Source of the DNA: Ypsolopha sequella
Lineage: Eukaryota > Arthropoda > Insecta > Lepidoptera > Ypsolophidae
Length of the DNA: 64,000 nt
Direction of reading: 5' to 3'
Assembly (NCBI GenBank): GCA_934047225.1
Contig: OW203997.1
Coordinates: 9,906,417-9,970,416, forward strand
The translations under genes were made by a program, and so were the position numbers. Each line of letters begins with the position of its first letter. Positions within the stretch are counted from its first letter, which is position 1. Below are positions 32,177-44,015 of the stretch, in pieces. Under the pieces are notes generated by a model. It saw nothing but the letters and a program-made list of their open reading frames with translations. It was not told where the DNA came from and made no database searches.

Positions 32177-35100
32177 TTGTTGTGTAGCAAACAATATGGC
32201 GGCTGGAATTCGAATGTTTTTGAAAGATTCAAAAATTATGAGAACTACACGTGGCGTGTTCAAACCGCGGTGGAGAAATCGGATTTGTAGGCGCGAAAAC
32301 AAATTGTAACTAAAATTGAACCTTGGGTTAAGGGGGAAAGAGGCTAAAATATATTCAGCAATTGATGATAGAAGAACTGGTTAAAACAAGTTTGTTGTAG
32401 GAAGGCAGTGAGATGGTTAGTGTGACGTAATATCGTACGATTTGGAGCGGCGACGGCTAGCCAATAGAAAGACATCTAGAAAGGTTGCGTGGGCGTCGAA
32501 CAGGAGTAGGAGAGAAGGTTTTATAAGGCCATTGCGCGCGCTTTTGCGGAGAATTAGCAGATTCTTCTTGGGCAATGCAGACGTATTTGCCAAAGGTATT
32601 TTTTTTTAAAGCGGCAGGCACTCGTTTAGCCTAAATGTTTAATTTTCGGTTTTGAAGTACAAAATTTAGAGTCACGGGCGCATAATCAATAGTTTATTAG
32701 ATATTCAAAGTGGGCTTGTCTTATGAATTCCTAAGAATTCTGGGCTACCTTATGTAGGTATTGCCGGATGTTTTGGTCGCGAAGGCTTGAAACTGATGAT
32801 CGCTTCGGCGTGAGGTTTGGCTGGCCAGGGGAAGTTGTGAGGCAAGTTTCTTTTTGAATCGCGTTTTGTTGATAAAGTATTAAAGTCGTACCGTAGCCTT
32901 CAGTAAATTAAATATATAGGATCCGTAGCTAGTTTGGGGTTGCTGGGGTGGGTAGCATGGGTGTTTCTCGAGCTGGTATGGCGAGGAATTACCTTGAAAT
33001 TGTATAGGACAAATAATGTAGGGTATCGCCGGGAGTGTTTTTCCGATTTCAGTGATTCCCTCTCTCGGGCGAGGTCCGCTAGATGCGCCTTAATTGTACC
33101 TGTTGAGACTGGCTTGTACACGAGAGAAAATCTATCCTCCTGCATTGCACTTGGCAGGGTACCTTATTTTCCTTCCTATCCGCTTGTGGTTGTAGGTTCT
33201 TTGGCCACAAGTATCCTTGTTATCTATATATGTACATATTGCACCCATATAGGGATAGGCTAGGGAGTAATAGGTTTTTAGGCACATTTAGAGGACTAAC
33301 TCACCTCGCTTCATCAAATATTAGCTAGGATAGGCCAGAACTCATTGCACCCCGAGTCTGTTGACATACGCAATTAAATGTAAATGTGAGGAATTTCCTC
33401 TAGTTTTGAAATATTCACACACCCAACAGCTTAGGGATATTTGTTTTAGGACATGATAGGCAGGTAAAATCATAGGTAGGTAATCTATTATTGGTATTTT
33501 TCAGTTTCAAGGTTATACTTACTAATAAGTAAGTATTATCATGCTTCGATGTAGGGTGGTAATTTATTTACGGGATAGAAAAGAACGCGGGAAAGAGTGA
33601 GAAGTTGAGTGGGTAGGACAGAACTCCAGAAGGTTCCAATATTGTTGCCTGTAACATTTTGTGTTAGAGAGGTAGGTAGGAAAATGGTTGAGCAGTCAGG
33701 TTACTAGAAATATTGAAAATTCTAGATTATTATTTAGGTTTGTGACCGAGAGAATCTGGAATTGATCAGAAACAATCTCTTGACTATGGGTTTGTGAAGT
33801 GAAATATTATTTCTTAGAAAACAAAGTTTGACCTTTATGTAGGGTAAGTGATGTGTTTGAAGTGAGTGCTTTTGTTGTGAAAATCTGAGTAAAATCTTAT
33901 GTGAGTTCGCAAATAGAAAGAATAATTTGGAAATAATATTCTCTCAATTAAAATCAGAGATATTTCCATGTAATATTACTAAGAAAGTGTTTCAAATTCT
34001 GTAATAATTGTTTGATCAATTTTGCAGTAACCTTTCATAAAAATGGTTTATTTTGGTAAAGTCTTGCATCCAGTGAAATTATCTAGTATTGAATTTGCAA
34101 CTAGAAAGAATAGTTTCGGGTCCATAGTTACTCATTTATCAATTAGGGCAGACTTCAAGTTCATATTTTAATCCATTTAGAGTGGTTTCCATGATAAAGT
34201 GTTCAATGAGAAAAATCACATGATCAGCCTTAAATAAAGTTGGTGATTTTGATATCGAAATTGTGAATTTCATAGATTCAGATAAAGCATTTTATTTTAA
34301 AATAAATAAAGCTTCAGTACATATGTACATAGCTTAGTTTAAATAATTTTGGAATCATAAATTTCCCTATAAATAGGAAAGATTTCAATTATATAAATAT
34401 ATTGGAAAAAGGTTTGGTTATTGCGAGTTTGCAGCTTTTTGGAGAAGGAATGTTTTCGATTTATAAATTACTTTACCTGAAAATAAAGGTATATTAGTAA
34501 AAATGAATTTATATTCGCCAGGAGACTAAAATATAGCTCCTCTGTAGTCAAGCAAAGCAGTACTACTATAGTCAACCTTATACTGAAATGGTTAAGGCGT
34601 CTATACTTCGTCAGGTGTGTGTAGATTCATTTATTTGTTCGTCACATAGTAAAATCATAGATGGCCGAGAGATAGCCTTAATAACGTTGAAAATCATTCT
34701 GAATCCAGGAAGTATGTAGATCGTACAACTTTATTGCTGAAGTTTGTTTCTAAAAATAAAGGACATCTTCAAGCTTTTATAAATCTTAAGACAAGTAGTA
34801 TAAGTCTTGGTTCAACAGAAATAGTCCAGAATTTGGTCTAGTTGAGTATCTACTTAACCCATACTATGGATCTGGGTCAGATAAATAGTGAGAAGCTACT
34901 TTTTTGGTAAAAATGCCATACAACATTATAAGACTTACCTACTTCTTTTTTGTATAAGTGAACGAATAAAATGTTCATGTTGCTATTTTAGTCAATATAA
35001 TATCCGGCACAGACATAGCCTTAAATATTATTCTAAATCCGAAATCATGGAAACCATTTTTATATCTAAGTTTATTTGAGAGATTTTTAGAATATGGATA

Positions 35101-36650
35101 AAATTCTAATGTAGATATTGGTACTTATCTGACTTGTCTTAAATATAACAAAGACGAATGTATTACGGAAGTTTTTACAATTTTGACTAGATAGAAGTTC
35201 TCTATTGAATAGTAAACAGAATGACTGTACGCTGAATATGAAAGTCCAAGTTTTACTTGATAGTTTTGTCATTTTGACCTAGCAACTTTAAATTGAGTAC
35301 TACAAGCAGTATCTAATAAAATAATTTTAACGGAAACAGCTAGTCACTACTTGAGTAGATTTGTTAAGAGGCTGAATCATTGAATAGGACATGGTGCAAC
35401 ATGAGTGATTTCTATGTTTAGGGACGCTCTGGATTTCTTGTTGGTTCTTTACCAGAGTTGTGTAGTCAGGGAACCAACATAGGCGCGTAAATTTAAAAAT
35501 AAATAAATAAATCTTAAATTTAGAATTCAAAAAAAAGTATACACTAAAAAAAAGTCAAGGGGGTATTCCACATCCAAGGGAAGGTACTTCTGAGAAGTTG
35601 CTGATATGGCTTACTTTGAATCTCTATTTTATGAAAAGATAATCACAGATGTAAGAATTTTACTTACTGTCCTATGGCTTACTTGAAGATTGCCGACTAA
35701 ATAAGTTATTTTTCGTATAGAAATATCTAACGAATAATAGGTTTTACGACATTCATAAAGGTCAGCTGTTAAAATGTTATTCAGCTTTGATCATCAATAA
35801 ATTATTAAATTTCAAACTCAGAAATACCTCATCTCATCCATCTCCAATTATTGGTAGTGGTTATTAAAAAAAAAATATATATTTTGTTCTTAACGTGGTC
35901 AAGCAGAGTATTTACAGAACTTGGTGTGAAGTATCGTTTCAAGTAGCGGGTTAGTTTAACGTAGTAAACTCACGGTTGTATAGCCTCTTAAGAATCTGTC
36001 AGGCGCAGAATTGCTACAGAGATTTTAATCACCTTTTATTATTTGTAATATTGATGAATTTCATATATTGACTTAACTGACAAACAGTGAAATTTCTAAT
36101 CGGAACATTTTACTATCTAAACCTACGAATTCGGTTTTAATTATTTTATGACCAATTTATTTAGCACGTGAAAGATTTAGGTTATTACTTAAAGCGTGAC
36201 GTAAGGTTCTAATCTGACGATCACACTTTGGCCATATATCCGTTGAAATCATTTCTATTGAGCACCAAGCGTTAAGCTATGTAGGTTGTAAGTGGATTGT
36301 TTTTGGCAGGATTCGACGGAGTTCAGTTTGAGTAATGGCGTAGTGGTTGTTTTGGTTGAGTTGATAGATTTTAGTACAGACGGAACTCTATGTTCTTTTC
36401 ATTCAATTACCGTTTTTGAAAATTTTAGTCGGAATAGACCTCTTCACAGTTTGAAACATATTCCTTTTCTGAGTATTTAATTTAAGCGTTCATGGTAATA
36501 TTATTAGGTTGAGAGATCTATCACTTAACTTTTTTAGTTTGCTATTTATTTTAAAGTTTCTTTTGATTTTTGGTTTCAACATATATTTTAACGTAGACTT
36601 GGTCCATCGCTATTCATGCTAAAAGAACCAGGATTACTACACACAACGTA
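32177..36650 (+). other. Long non-coding block with G over C on the plus strand
   Basis: From about 32.3 to 36.95 kb the plus strand has clearly more G than C and more TAG/TTG words than the flanks (for example 33841-33900 and 36301-36360). No frame above roughly 110 residues is open and none looks like protein. A possible frame for it is TGTTGTGTAG at 32177 and CTACACACAACG at 36633, which are near-reverse complements as in LTR ends, but no target duplication and no PBS or gag-pol was found. It may instead be a long non-coding transcript. Confidence 0.35.
32440..32600 (+). promoter_or_regulatory. Promoter-like segment
   Basis: CCAATAG (32461), a CpG-richer stretch, TTTTATAAGGCC (32519-32530) and a GC box-like GCGCGCGCTTTTGCGG are arranged like an RNA polymerase II promoter reading into the plus strand; CCAAAGGTATTT near 32590 could be a 5' splice donor. 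It could drive the G-rich block or be the U3/R of an LTR. Only sequence layout supports this. Confidence 0.3.
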
Positions 36651-36781
36651 ACTTACGGGTCCTAACCAAAGACTAGACGATCACATCATGGCCTACACTA
36701 ACTTAGAACTCTTCATATCAATTTATATATTTTATTTATCTGGTTTTGTTTTCAAATATAGTAGCTTAAGGAAGTTAGGCA

Positions 36782-36980
36782 GACTCAGGCAGATTTATTT
36801 AGGCTTAGTTAATTTTAGTTAGGTAGGGATATGTTAGGTCAGTATTAATAGTAATAGTTAATAGATAGTAGTTAGGTAGGTAGTGAGAGAGTAGGGTATA
36901 TAGGGTATATATATATATAGGGTGTATATAGGGTATTATATAGTATATAGTTTATATATATCTATTTATTTATGTAGGTA
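36782..36980 (+). repeat. Low-complexity TTAGG/TAGG/TA tract
   Basis: Irregular TTAGGTAGG and TATAGGGTATATAT words. TTAGG is also the insect telomere unit, but here the units are interspersed and not in register. Confidence 0.6.
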
Positions 36981-37320
36981 TGTCGAGAGTGTTTCATAAT
37001 GCCGGGCTCGACTGTAGAGGCACCACCATCTTACTTAGAGACTACCTCGAAGTCATTCGGGGGAGAGTAAGGACAGCTCACAGGCAAAAAACCAGGAGGC
37101 CCGCCATGCCTAGGACCGATGGATATCCATCCCTGATAGCCGGGCCTTATATGAAACAGACTGGTGATGGGCAGCAGCGTCACTGGTGCGATGGTTCCGG
37201 CACCGCGCTCATCAACCCGCCTGCCCAGCGTGTGTGAGTATGGGCAATTGTTCTTTCAGTCCTGGAAAGGCTATGTCCAGCAGTGGACGAACTAGGCTGA
37301 TGCATGGATGGATGAGGTTA
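36981..37320 (+). mobile_element. RTE-like LINE 3' tail remnant
   Basis: GGCTATGTCCAGCAGTGGAC (37272 onward) corresponds to the EAYVQQWT end of RTE-like LINEs as at 7640, followed by GATGCATGGATGGATGAGG, a GATG-type tail. The upstream plus-strand open frame 36980-37237 (residues such as RDYLEVIRGRVRTAHRQKTR) is not recognised. Confidence 0.5.
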
Positions 37321-38039
37321 CTTCGACACCACACCCTAAAAAAAATTGTACTGTGTTAGTTTGGCAAATTTTCTAAAATATTGGTTCATCAAATCTAGTT
37401 TTTAAAATGATCTGAAAAATTATTTAAAATGATTTGAAAAAAAAAGTTATTGTTATTTTACAACCAAAGGAGCTGCGCTGCGTATTTACGTCATTTTAGG
37501 AAATAGTTTTCATTACTTTGGTATATAATTAACCATTATTTTTTTTTGATTTTTTTAAAGAATTGTCTGATATGACGTCACTTGAGAATTTTAGACATTC
37601 ATTGATTGTGATGTGTGATTGCTTATAAAAAAAGTGGTCTGTCTCTGTCTGTCTACCTACACATCTGTCATCCATTTTCAAGTGACGTCACACGAAGGCA
37701 AATGGAAATTGCAGCTTTTTCGTAAAAAATATCCATCATCATGAGGTTTTTTAGACCACAAGTTCTAAAATACGGCTTACGTACATGGGGCCTTCCAATT
37801 ATGCGTCTTTTTTATAACTTTCACGAATATTGCTTACGGAATTGTTTCGAAACTCATTTCAGGGACATTTTTCACTCGCTCGGAGTCTTGTCGTATCCAG
37901 TCCGCATTAGTATTAAAATCAGCTGGATTTTCCCAGATATCAGACCAAAATTGATGGAGTATTTCAGGAGATGAAGGTGAGCCTGTTGAATGTTGTTCAT
38001 TTTGGTTATTGTTTGCAAGATTTCTGTAGAATTGATTCT
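37321..38039. other. Stretch without recognised features
   Basis: TGTCTGTCTACC-type words near 37645 hint at old repeat sequence. No gene. Confidence 0.4.
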
Positions 38040-38252
38040 CTGAATTCACAAAAATTTATTAATTTTACCCGGACAAATTGCCTAGACAAACGGACGTCGG
38101 ACAAACAAACAGAAGCACAACAAATTAATCCTAAAAGAGTTTCGTTTTTCCATTTTGCGTAAAGGGACCTGAACATGTACCGAGGTGTAAAAATTTCAAA
38201 CTATGATAGAAATAAATTTCTATTTTTTAAGCACTTGGCGATTTATCCTAAG
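38040..38252 (+). repeat. Direct repeat pair I, copy 1
   Basis: CAGACAAACGG-like run, ATCCTAAAAGAGTTTCGTTT and CTTGGCGATTTATCC recur in the same order at 39818-40025. Likely a dispersed element fragment. Confidence 0.7.
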
Positions 38253-38257
38253 TGTAT

Positions 38258-38304
38258 ACAGGATGTCCCAAAAGTTAACGTTATCCCTTGGAATAATAAT
38301 AATT
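38258..38304 (+). mobile_element. Candidate DNA transposon terminus
   Basis: TACAGGATGTCCCAAAAGTT resembles the ACAGGGTGTCCCA ends of TA-targeting insect DNA transposons. The opposite end was not found; the minisatellite begins 40 bp later. Confidence 0.35.
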
Positions 38305-38739
38305 TACTACAATGTGCAAACTTGCGAGCCAACATGTTGCATCTGATCGCCAGCGCCCTACTACAACGTGCAAACTTGCGAGCCAACATGTTGCATCTGA
38401 TCGCCAGCGCCCTACTACAACGTGCAAACTTGCGAGCCAACATGTTGCATCTGATCGCCAGCGCCCTACTACAACGTGCAAACTTGCGAGCCAACATGTT
38501 GCATCTGATCGCCAGCGCCCTACTACAACGTGCAAACTTGCGAGCCAACATGTTGCATCTGATCGCCAGCGCCCTACTACAACGTGCAAACTTGCGAGCC
38601 AACATGTTGCATCTGATCGCCAGCGCCCTACTACAACGTGCAAACTTGCGAGCCAACATGTTGCATCTGATCGCCAGCGCCCTACTATAACGTGCAAACT
38701 TGCGAGCCAACATGTTGCATCTGATCGCCAGCGCCCTAC
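38305..38739 (+). repeat. Minisatellite, 54-bp unit, about 8 copies
   Basis: Units start at 38314, 38368, 38422 and so on every 54 bp (first words GTGCAAACTTGCGAGCCAAC). Copies are nearly identical; variants are AATGTG in the first and TATAACG before the last. Since 54 is a multiple of 3 and the unit lacks stops in several frames, open frames of 157 to 221 codons appear on both strands (for example ANLRANMLHLIASALLQR repeated). These are most likely by-products of the repeat, not genes. Confidence 0.95.
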
Positions 38740-38771
38740 GTTCCCTTTCAACATCGGCGTGGTCCTTGAGG

Positions 38772-39065
38772 TAATAATAATAATAATAATAAAAATTCTT
38801 TATTGCACAATAAATAACAAAATGTCTGTACAGAGGTGAACTTAACGCTATTAAGCCTTTTCTTCCAGTTAACCTGGGGCGTTGCAGGAAATTTAGGGAA
38901 GTGCCCAAAAATAAGAAAGGTAATGAATACTATATAAATAATATAGGTACATGATGTACTTATATAAAAATAAATATATATATATATAATACAATAAAAA
39001 TAGAGGGAATATTGTATAAATACATACAAATTTTAAATTTTCATACAGCTAGATATACCAATACA
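38772..39065 (-). mobile_element. LINE 3' UTR with TAA tail, minus strand
   Basis: A run of seven TAA units at 38772 is followed by AAATTCTTTATTGCACA, so the minus strand ends TGCAATAAAGAATTTTTATT, a polyadenylation-like signal and tail. Further in, GGTGAACTTAACGCTATTAA and CCAGTTAACCTGGGGCG recall the patch at 8861-8915. Confidence 0.65.
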
Positions 39066-39160
39066 TAAACATACATGAATAATACTAGATATTATAGACG
39101 ATGACTAGTGACTCAAAACAAAATCAACAATTTTGTGATTGTAAGTAGTGCTGGTAGACT

Positions 39161-39544
39161 TTATTTTTGAAAACAGCAATAGTTGGCGTTGAGGTCGTCA
39201 GTTACAATGTGTCCGAGGAACTTGAACTCGTTGACCCGCTTCATCTGTATGCCATTGAGGGTAATAGCGGGCACACTATCAAGGCACCTCCCTCCCACGG
39301 CCCCAAACACCATGCACTCGCTCCTCTAGGGATTGTACACCAAATCGTGAGACAGTGCGTACTCCTCACACGTACGAAGCAGCTCCCTCAGGGCTCTGAC
39401 TGTAGGGCTCAGCAGCACCATGTCACAAGCATAGCTGATGTTGTTTATACTGACGTCATCAACGCGGCACCCGATCCTTTTACTGCTGAGCCCTAAGATC
39501 AGGTAATTTATGTATAGGTTAAAAAGCTTAAAAATAAATGCCAA
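39161..39544 (-). mobile_element. LINE reverse transcriptase fragment with dead active site
   Basis: One frame on the minus strand from 39544 to the TAA at 39163: LFNLYINYLILGLSSKRIGC, ISYACDMVLLSPTVRALREL, CEEYALSHDLVYNP, an in-frame TAG, then RSECMVFGAVGGRC and VNEFKFLGHIVTDDLN. This is the palm of an RTE/CR1-type RT. The catalytic YADD is YACD, so one metal-binding aspartate is lost, and the TAG replaces the usual lysine. Two independent inactivating marks. It may belong to the same element as the 3' UTR at 38772-39065. Confidence 0.85.
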
Positions 39545-39817
39545 TACTTACGGCCCTGTAAAAACCTCAGCACTACCAGCAAAAAAAAAAAAACTTTGCT
39601 CTCTTATTGCACAAATAACTATTTCATATTTTTTACATTATTTGTTCTACAGTTCCTTTCTGTGCTGACTTTCAAATGCAAAACGTTATGTAAAGTGTTC
39701 ATTCCTATATTTTCAAAATGAGAAATTTTTTATGAAAAACGTTAAATAAAAGGCCATAAAAACGTTAAAAGTATGTTTTTACAGCTCTATACAGGGCCGT
39801 AAATATTGGAATTTATT

Positions 39818-40025
39818 AATTTTGCCAAGATAAATTTGTCTAGACAAACGGACAGACGGACAAACAGAGGGACAACAAATGAATCCTAAAAGAGTTTCGT
39901 TTTTTCATTTTGTGTAACAGGACCTGAACATACATGATTACCTACGATCTAATAATTTTGCCATGCACTGTAAATATTTCAAAATAAATTTCTATATCTT
40001 AAACATTTGGCGATTTATCCCATAT
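39818..40025 (+). repeat. Direct repeat pair I, copy 2
   Basis: CCAAGATAAATTTGTCTAGA, ATCCTAAAAGAGTTTCGTTT and ATTTGGCGATTTATCC match 38040-38252 at about 1.8 kb spacing. Confidence 0.7.
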
Positions 40026-40869
40026 TTATCCCAATATACCATATAAATGGACCTATATGATTTGTAAAAACTTAACTTATTGGAGCTGAAATGGTGAGCC
40101 AATACTGGAGGGCAATTTGACGAAAAGGTCATTGACCTTTGATACAGATCTCAGTAAGTATAAGTAAATTAATAATATTAATATTATTAATAATATTATA
40201 AATCATATTAGTATTAAGTATAAATTGATTTAGGTTTCAATAACGATCAAAAATGATTTTTTTAGAGTAACACATTTGTTTTGTTGTTAAAGCTGTGGCA
40301 CGATGTAGCTTAGTCACTTTTAAGCTTTTGTTGAGTTTTTAATAGGAATATTATGCTCGTCGAAATATTACTTTATAAAATTTGTTTCAATGTCTTTAGG
40401 AGTAGTTTTGGGAGATATTTATAGTTTCCAAAAAAAAAAGCACAGGTTCCACGTTTTACGGGCGCCAACGCGAGGCGTAGACTGATAATAACTTGCTGCC
40501 GTGCCGGAGTCCATCAGTGAATTTACGTATTTTTGGAAAAAGGGGTGTTTTCTTGAAACGAATAATGCGGTATTTTAAACTCGAGTAGCTATCATTCACA
40601 CTAATTTTATTAAAAAAAAACAACAAAATCGCAAAAGCGATACCTGAGACAAAATTGATAAGAAGTGTTAAATAGAGGGTTAAAAAAAATTTATTGACAG
40701 TACAAATATGAATGGATTAACGTAGTTTGTAAAAATCGAATTTCTTAAAGTTCAACCAAGAACATATATTTTTTTATGGCTATACGTATCCTAATTATTG
40801 CAACAAAATCATCCCAAGACTGACATTTTATTTCTATCTTAGTTCCCCTGCTAAACGGTGAATGAAAAC
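40026..40869. other. AT-rich stretch, nothing recognised
   Basis: A short GC-rich patch GGGCGCCAACGCGAGGCGTAG lies near 40459. No gene seen. Confidence 0.4.
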
Positions 40870-41060
40870 ATCGTAAGGAAACCTGCACACCCTAAAAACC
40901 TTTGTGCTCGAAGTAAGGCGATATAAATCACCACCCATCATGTTGGGACGTAATAATCGTCGGTGAAATGCGGGTGTACCGAGTGTGGACTGTGACTTAC
41001 ATTACACAATTCACACTCGGAACACCTCTGACAGCCCGTCGGGGATTCATGTCGTGACAA
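40870..41060 (+). repeat. Dispersed repeat family A, copy 3
   Basis: TCGTAAGGAAACCTGCACAC, then TTGGGACGTAATAATCGTCG and CGGAACACCTCTGACAGCC. Same order and orientation as positions 1-190. Confidence 0.7.
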
Positions 41061-41813
41061 TATATTGGGTGTTAAGATGAAGTTGCGGAAGCCGGAAAAT
41101 GGTGATAGTCCTCGTCCATACGAAAAAAAATCAGCTGTTCTATAGAAAAGATATAAAGCTACCCGACCGAAATGTATGAAAAGAACAGATTTTATTCTTG
41201 ATTTCTCAATTTATTTCACGAAAAGTTGTTTGTATGGACTAGTTCTATCTCCAGTTTTCGCCCTTTAGTATTATATACTTCTGATGGGCACATCTTAGCA
41301 AATACGCAATAGCTTGAAGTTCACTCAATAGAAACAAATTGCGCAGTTAGGTTTCTAAATTTTATGTTTTTCAAGGCCTTCCATGAACCATAAAACCTTG
41401 AAATTTGTATTGAAAATAAGTCAACAAATTACACTCTGGGTCAGTTTTAGAATATTTTTATAGTTTCAACTATAAACAGAGTTAAAAAAAAACTCAGTTT
41501 TTCATGTGCGCGTGTTTCTTGGTAGTCGTAAGAGCCAGAGCTCAGATCGCGCTATTTTTAATGTCATAGAGTTCAGTTATGATTGACGCAAAATGAGGTG
41601 CTCAATCTGGCTTTATATGTACCCTTAACCGTGCCAGTGACACTGAAGTATAAATCAGACGATATTATGGATGTATGTTAGGGTATAGGTCCATGGTCGC
41701 ACGCGTTTTAAATTGTATACGCTATCCTGATGTCAGTGTTGGAACCTGACGAGAGTTTTAATTAATGAACGGGGACGATATACTTATAAAGCCTTGTAAT
41801 CTAATATTCTCAA
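41061..41813. other. Stretch without recognised genes
   Basis: GTTGCGGAAGCCGGAAAATG at 41082 and GTCTATCTCCAGTTTTCGCC-like sequence near 41250 may be a degenerate inverted pair. Nothing else. Confidence 0.35.
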
Positions 41814-41965
41814 CTCTGATTTTTCATTCCGTAGAATTCTGACATTTCAGGGAAAGGGATAGCGCTGTACTAGTAAAGGAGAAACGATACAGTTCATCTC
41901 GCTTACTTGCACAGTTCCATCCCTTTCCTTGAACTGTCATAATTCTACGGAATGAAAAATCAGAG
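41814..41965. mobile_element. Hairpin MITE, 152 bp
   Basis: CTCTGATTTTTCATTCCGTA on the left pairs with TACGGAATGAAAAATCAGAG on the right, and arms extend through AGGGAAAGGGAT. Arms about 48 bp with few mismatches. Confidence 0.85.
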
Positions 41966-42649
41966 GTTAAACCCTTCTTAATTTATGCGCTGATACTAAT
42001 TTTAGGGTACGATGAGGAGGGCGTGTAATTGTCCCTGTGAAAGGCTTTTGCTTGTTTTAACATGCGAATTCAGCGAATCAATTTCCACCGGTTTCAATTC
42101 CAGTTTGTACGGAAACTAGGGATGAGATGCCATTTTTTGTAAATCTTTTTACTTAAATATTTATTCACAAAAAATGCCATCACTAGTTCTTTATTTCAGA
42201 ATCTTTATTTGATATCTTATCTTTCAAATAAGTTTAATCACGAGAATAACAGACTTGAAAGTAGTCAATACCATAGATAATATAATAATATTAAAACTAA
42301 ATAATCCTATAAAACATAAAAACTTAAACAAACTAAAATCTTTATTAAATTACAAGTTTATTAAAATTAAACAAAATGTTTAAAAATATTATTTCACGGT
42401 GAATTACACCTTGGCTCATAAAAACTGAAAAATTATTAACTTTCATCTCTCTGACTAGACTGACTATTGCTACTTCATTTTTATGTATGTATTTTTGCAT
42501 TTGTGTATGTATTACTATGTAGTGTAATATATTAAAATATTCGGCTTGAAGAAGATTATTTTTCTTTTGGCACAAATATAACCTTATTTGTAAAAAAAAA
42601 TCTTTCTTCACACCATCGGTTGACTGGAAGAAATTTCTTTAAGGAATAA
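41966..42649. other. AT-rich stretch, nothing recognised
   Basis: No supported gene; a minus-strand open frame at 42345-42611 lacks known motifs. Confidence 0.45.
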
Positions 42650-43120
42650 GTCCACCCTTGCCACGTAGCTAGAGCAACCGACGGTAGATGGAGCGAACGA
42701 GTCCTCCACTGGTTTCCGAGGGAAGGACGCCGATTGCTTGGTCATCCGAAGAAGTGCTGGTCTGACGACATAAAACAAGTAGCAGGCAATACCTGGACAC
42801 GATATGCACAGGATAGACGAGCATGGAAAAATATGGAGGAGGCCTATACCCAATTATGGGTGCCCAAATAATGCTGTTTGTAGATTAAATTACAATTCAT
42901 ACAAATTCAAAACATTATTATGATATTATTATTGAGTTTAATTTTGCAATGCATGATTTCTATTTATGATTTTATGACATTTATTGAAATGATTATTTGT
43001 TTATAAGTTTATGTTTAATTGAATTCTATATAATTTTATATTTTGCAGTAGTATAATGTAATGAATTTGTCCATTTATAATTAATTTGGAAATAAAGGCT
43101 TTTTATTATTATTTTTATTG
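42650..43120 (+). mobile_element. LINE 3' end: ORF2 C-terminus, 3' UTR, tail
   Basis: 42650-42871 reads HVARATDGRWSERVLHWFPR, EGRRLLGHPKKCWSDDIKQV, AGNTWTRYAQDRRAWKNMEE, AYTQLWVPK and a TAA. GH(V/I)AR..DGRW, GRR..G.P..(R)WSDDIK..AG and EAY.Q.W form the RTE-like LINE C-terminal block; compare 7421-7668, which is another subfamily. A 3' UTR of 220 bp leads to AATAAA at 43091 and a TTATTATTATTTTTATTG tail. A stop just before 42650 marks the truncation. Confidence 0.85.
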
Positions 43121-43752
43121 CCTTTTGTTATTCTGTATTTTGTATAATTTTATGTGCAAAGCAGTGTTTATTCATTCATTCATTCACTTTGTTTGTGGTT
43201 ATATTCATTGAGAAAAGAGTTTTCAAGAATGTATCTACGCGATGTTCGATCATAATTACATGATTATTGTAGAAATTCAGAATAAAAGCAGCAACAACCG
43301 TATTATTATTTAAGCGAATACTTTGTTGTTCCTTTGGTCATCATGTTCAGCTTTGGGAAAGCATTATTGTTGTTTTGATAGTAATTTACCGTTTTGGACC
43401 AGTAACTTTTGCAAAAAGCTTGTTTTCATCTAGGTCCATTGCATGATATAAAACACTTCTCATTTCACTATTATAGATCTTGCTTGCTTGAAACAATAGT
43501 AAATGCACTATTTTTAGTAATTATTATTCGACACATGCATGTAATGGCATTAGATGTCAATCACAGAGACAAGCATAAAGAATTATTTAAACTTCCTGAC
43601 AGCAGTGCGCGCATTAAGCTTACGGAGTCGTTTAAATTTTTTTAATATTGCAATCAAATAAACATCAATTTAATCACGAATGATAACTAATAACAAATAA
43701 TGAATGATTAAAAAACATATTAATCTGTAATAAGAAATTAATAATTCCTTCG
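43121..43752. other. AT-rich stretch, nothing recognised
   Basis: A plus-strand open frame at 43409-43645 has no recognised motif. Confidence 0.45.
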
Positions 43753-43985
43753 TCAAAAATAAAAGGTTATCCTAAACTTTTTTTCTCGAAAGAAATATCC
43801 AGCCAAAATTATCTTATTTTCAAGTACTAAATACGAAAATGCTTTGATCTGTGGAATTCTTTCCTGAAGTCGATCACGGAAGTGACGTACAAATTCTAAA
43901 TTGTGCCCCATGGCCCCATACGAGGCAAGAACAAAGAAGCATTCGCTTAAAAAAACTTGAGCGTGCTATTTACGAATTTTATAGA
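43753..43985 (-). pseudogene. Unidentified repeated coding remnant, copy A
   Basis: The minus frame reads VFLSECFFVLASYGAMGHNL, then EFVRHFRDRLQERIPQIKAF and SYLVLENKIILAGYFF, closing at a TGA (43755-43753). The central 29 residues recur almost unchanged at 44738-44830. Amino-acid composition and conservation between copies suggest a real coding ancestor, probably of a retroelement given the context of copy B. I do not recognise the family. Confidence 0.45.
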
Positions 43986-44015
43986 CATGATTTCTCTTTA
44001 TTGGGTTGTTAAAAT

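Noticed and set aside
32934..33263. 109-codon plus-strand ORF as a gene
   Set aside because: No motif, no splice support and composition matches the surrounding G-rich non-coding block.
36782..36980. TTAGG telomere-like array
   Set aside because: TTAGG words are irregular, mixed with TA and TAGG, and not in tandem register, so no interstitial telomere is claimed.
38175..38908. Several long overlapping ORFs, both strands
   Set aside because: They arise from a 54-bp repeat whose length is a multiple of three and which lacks stops; no domain, start context or splice signal supports a protein.
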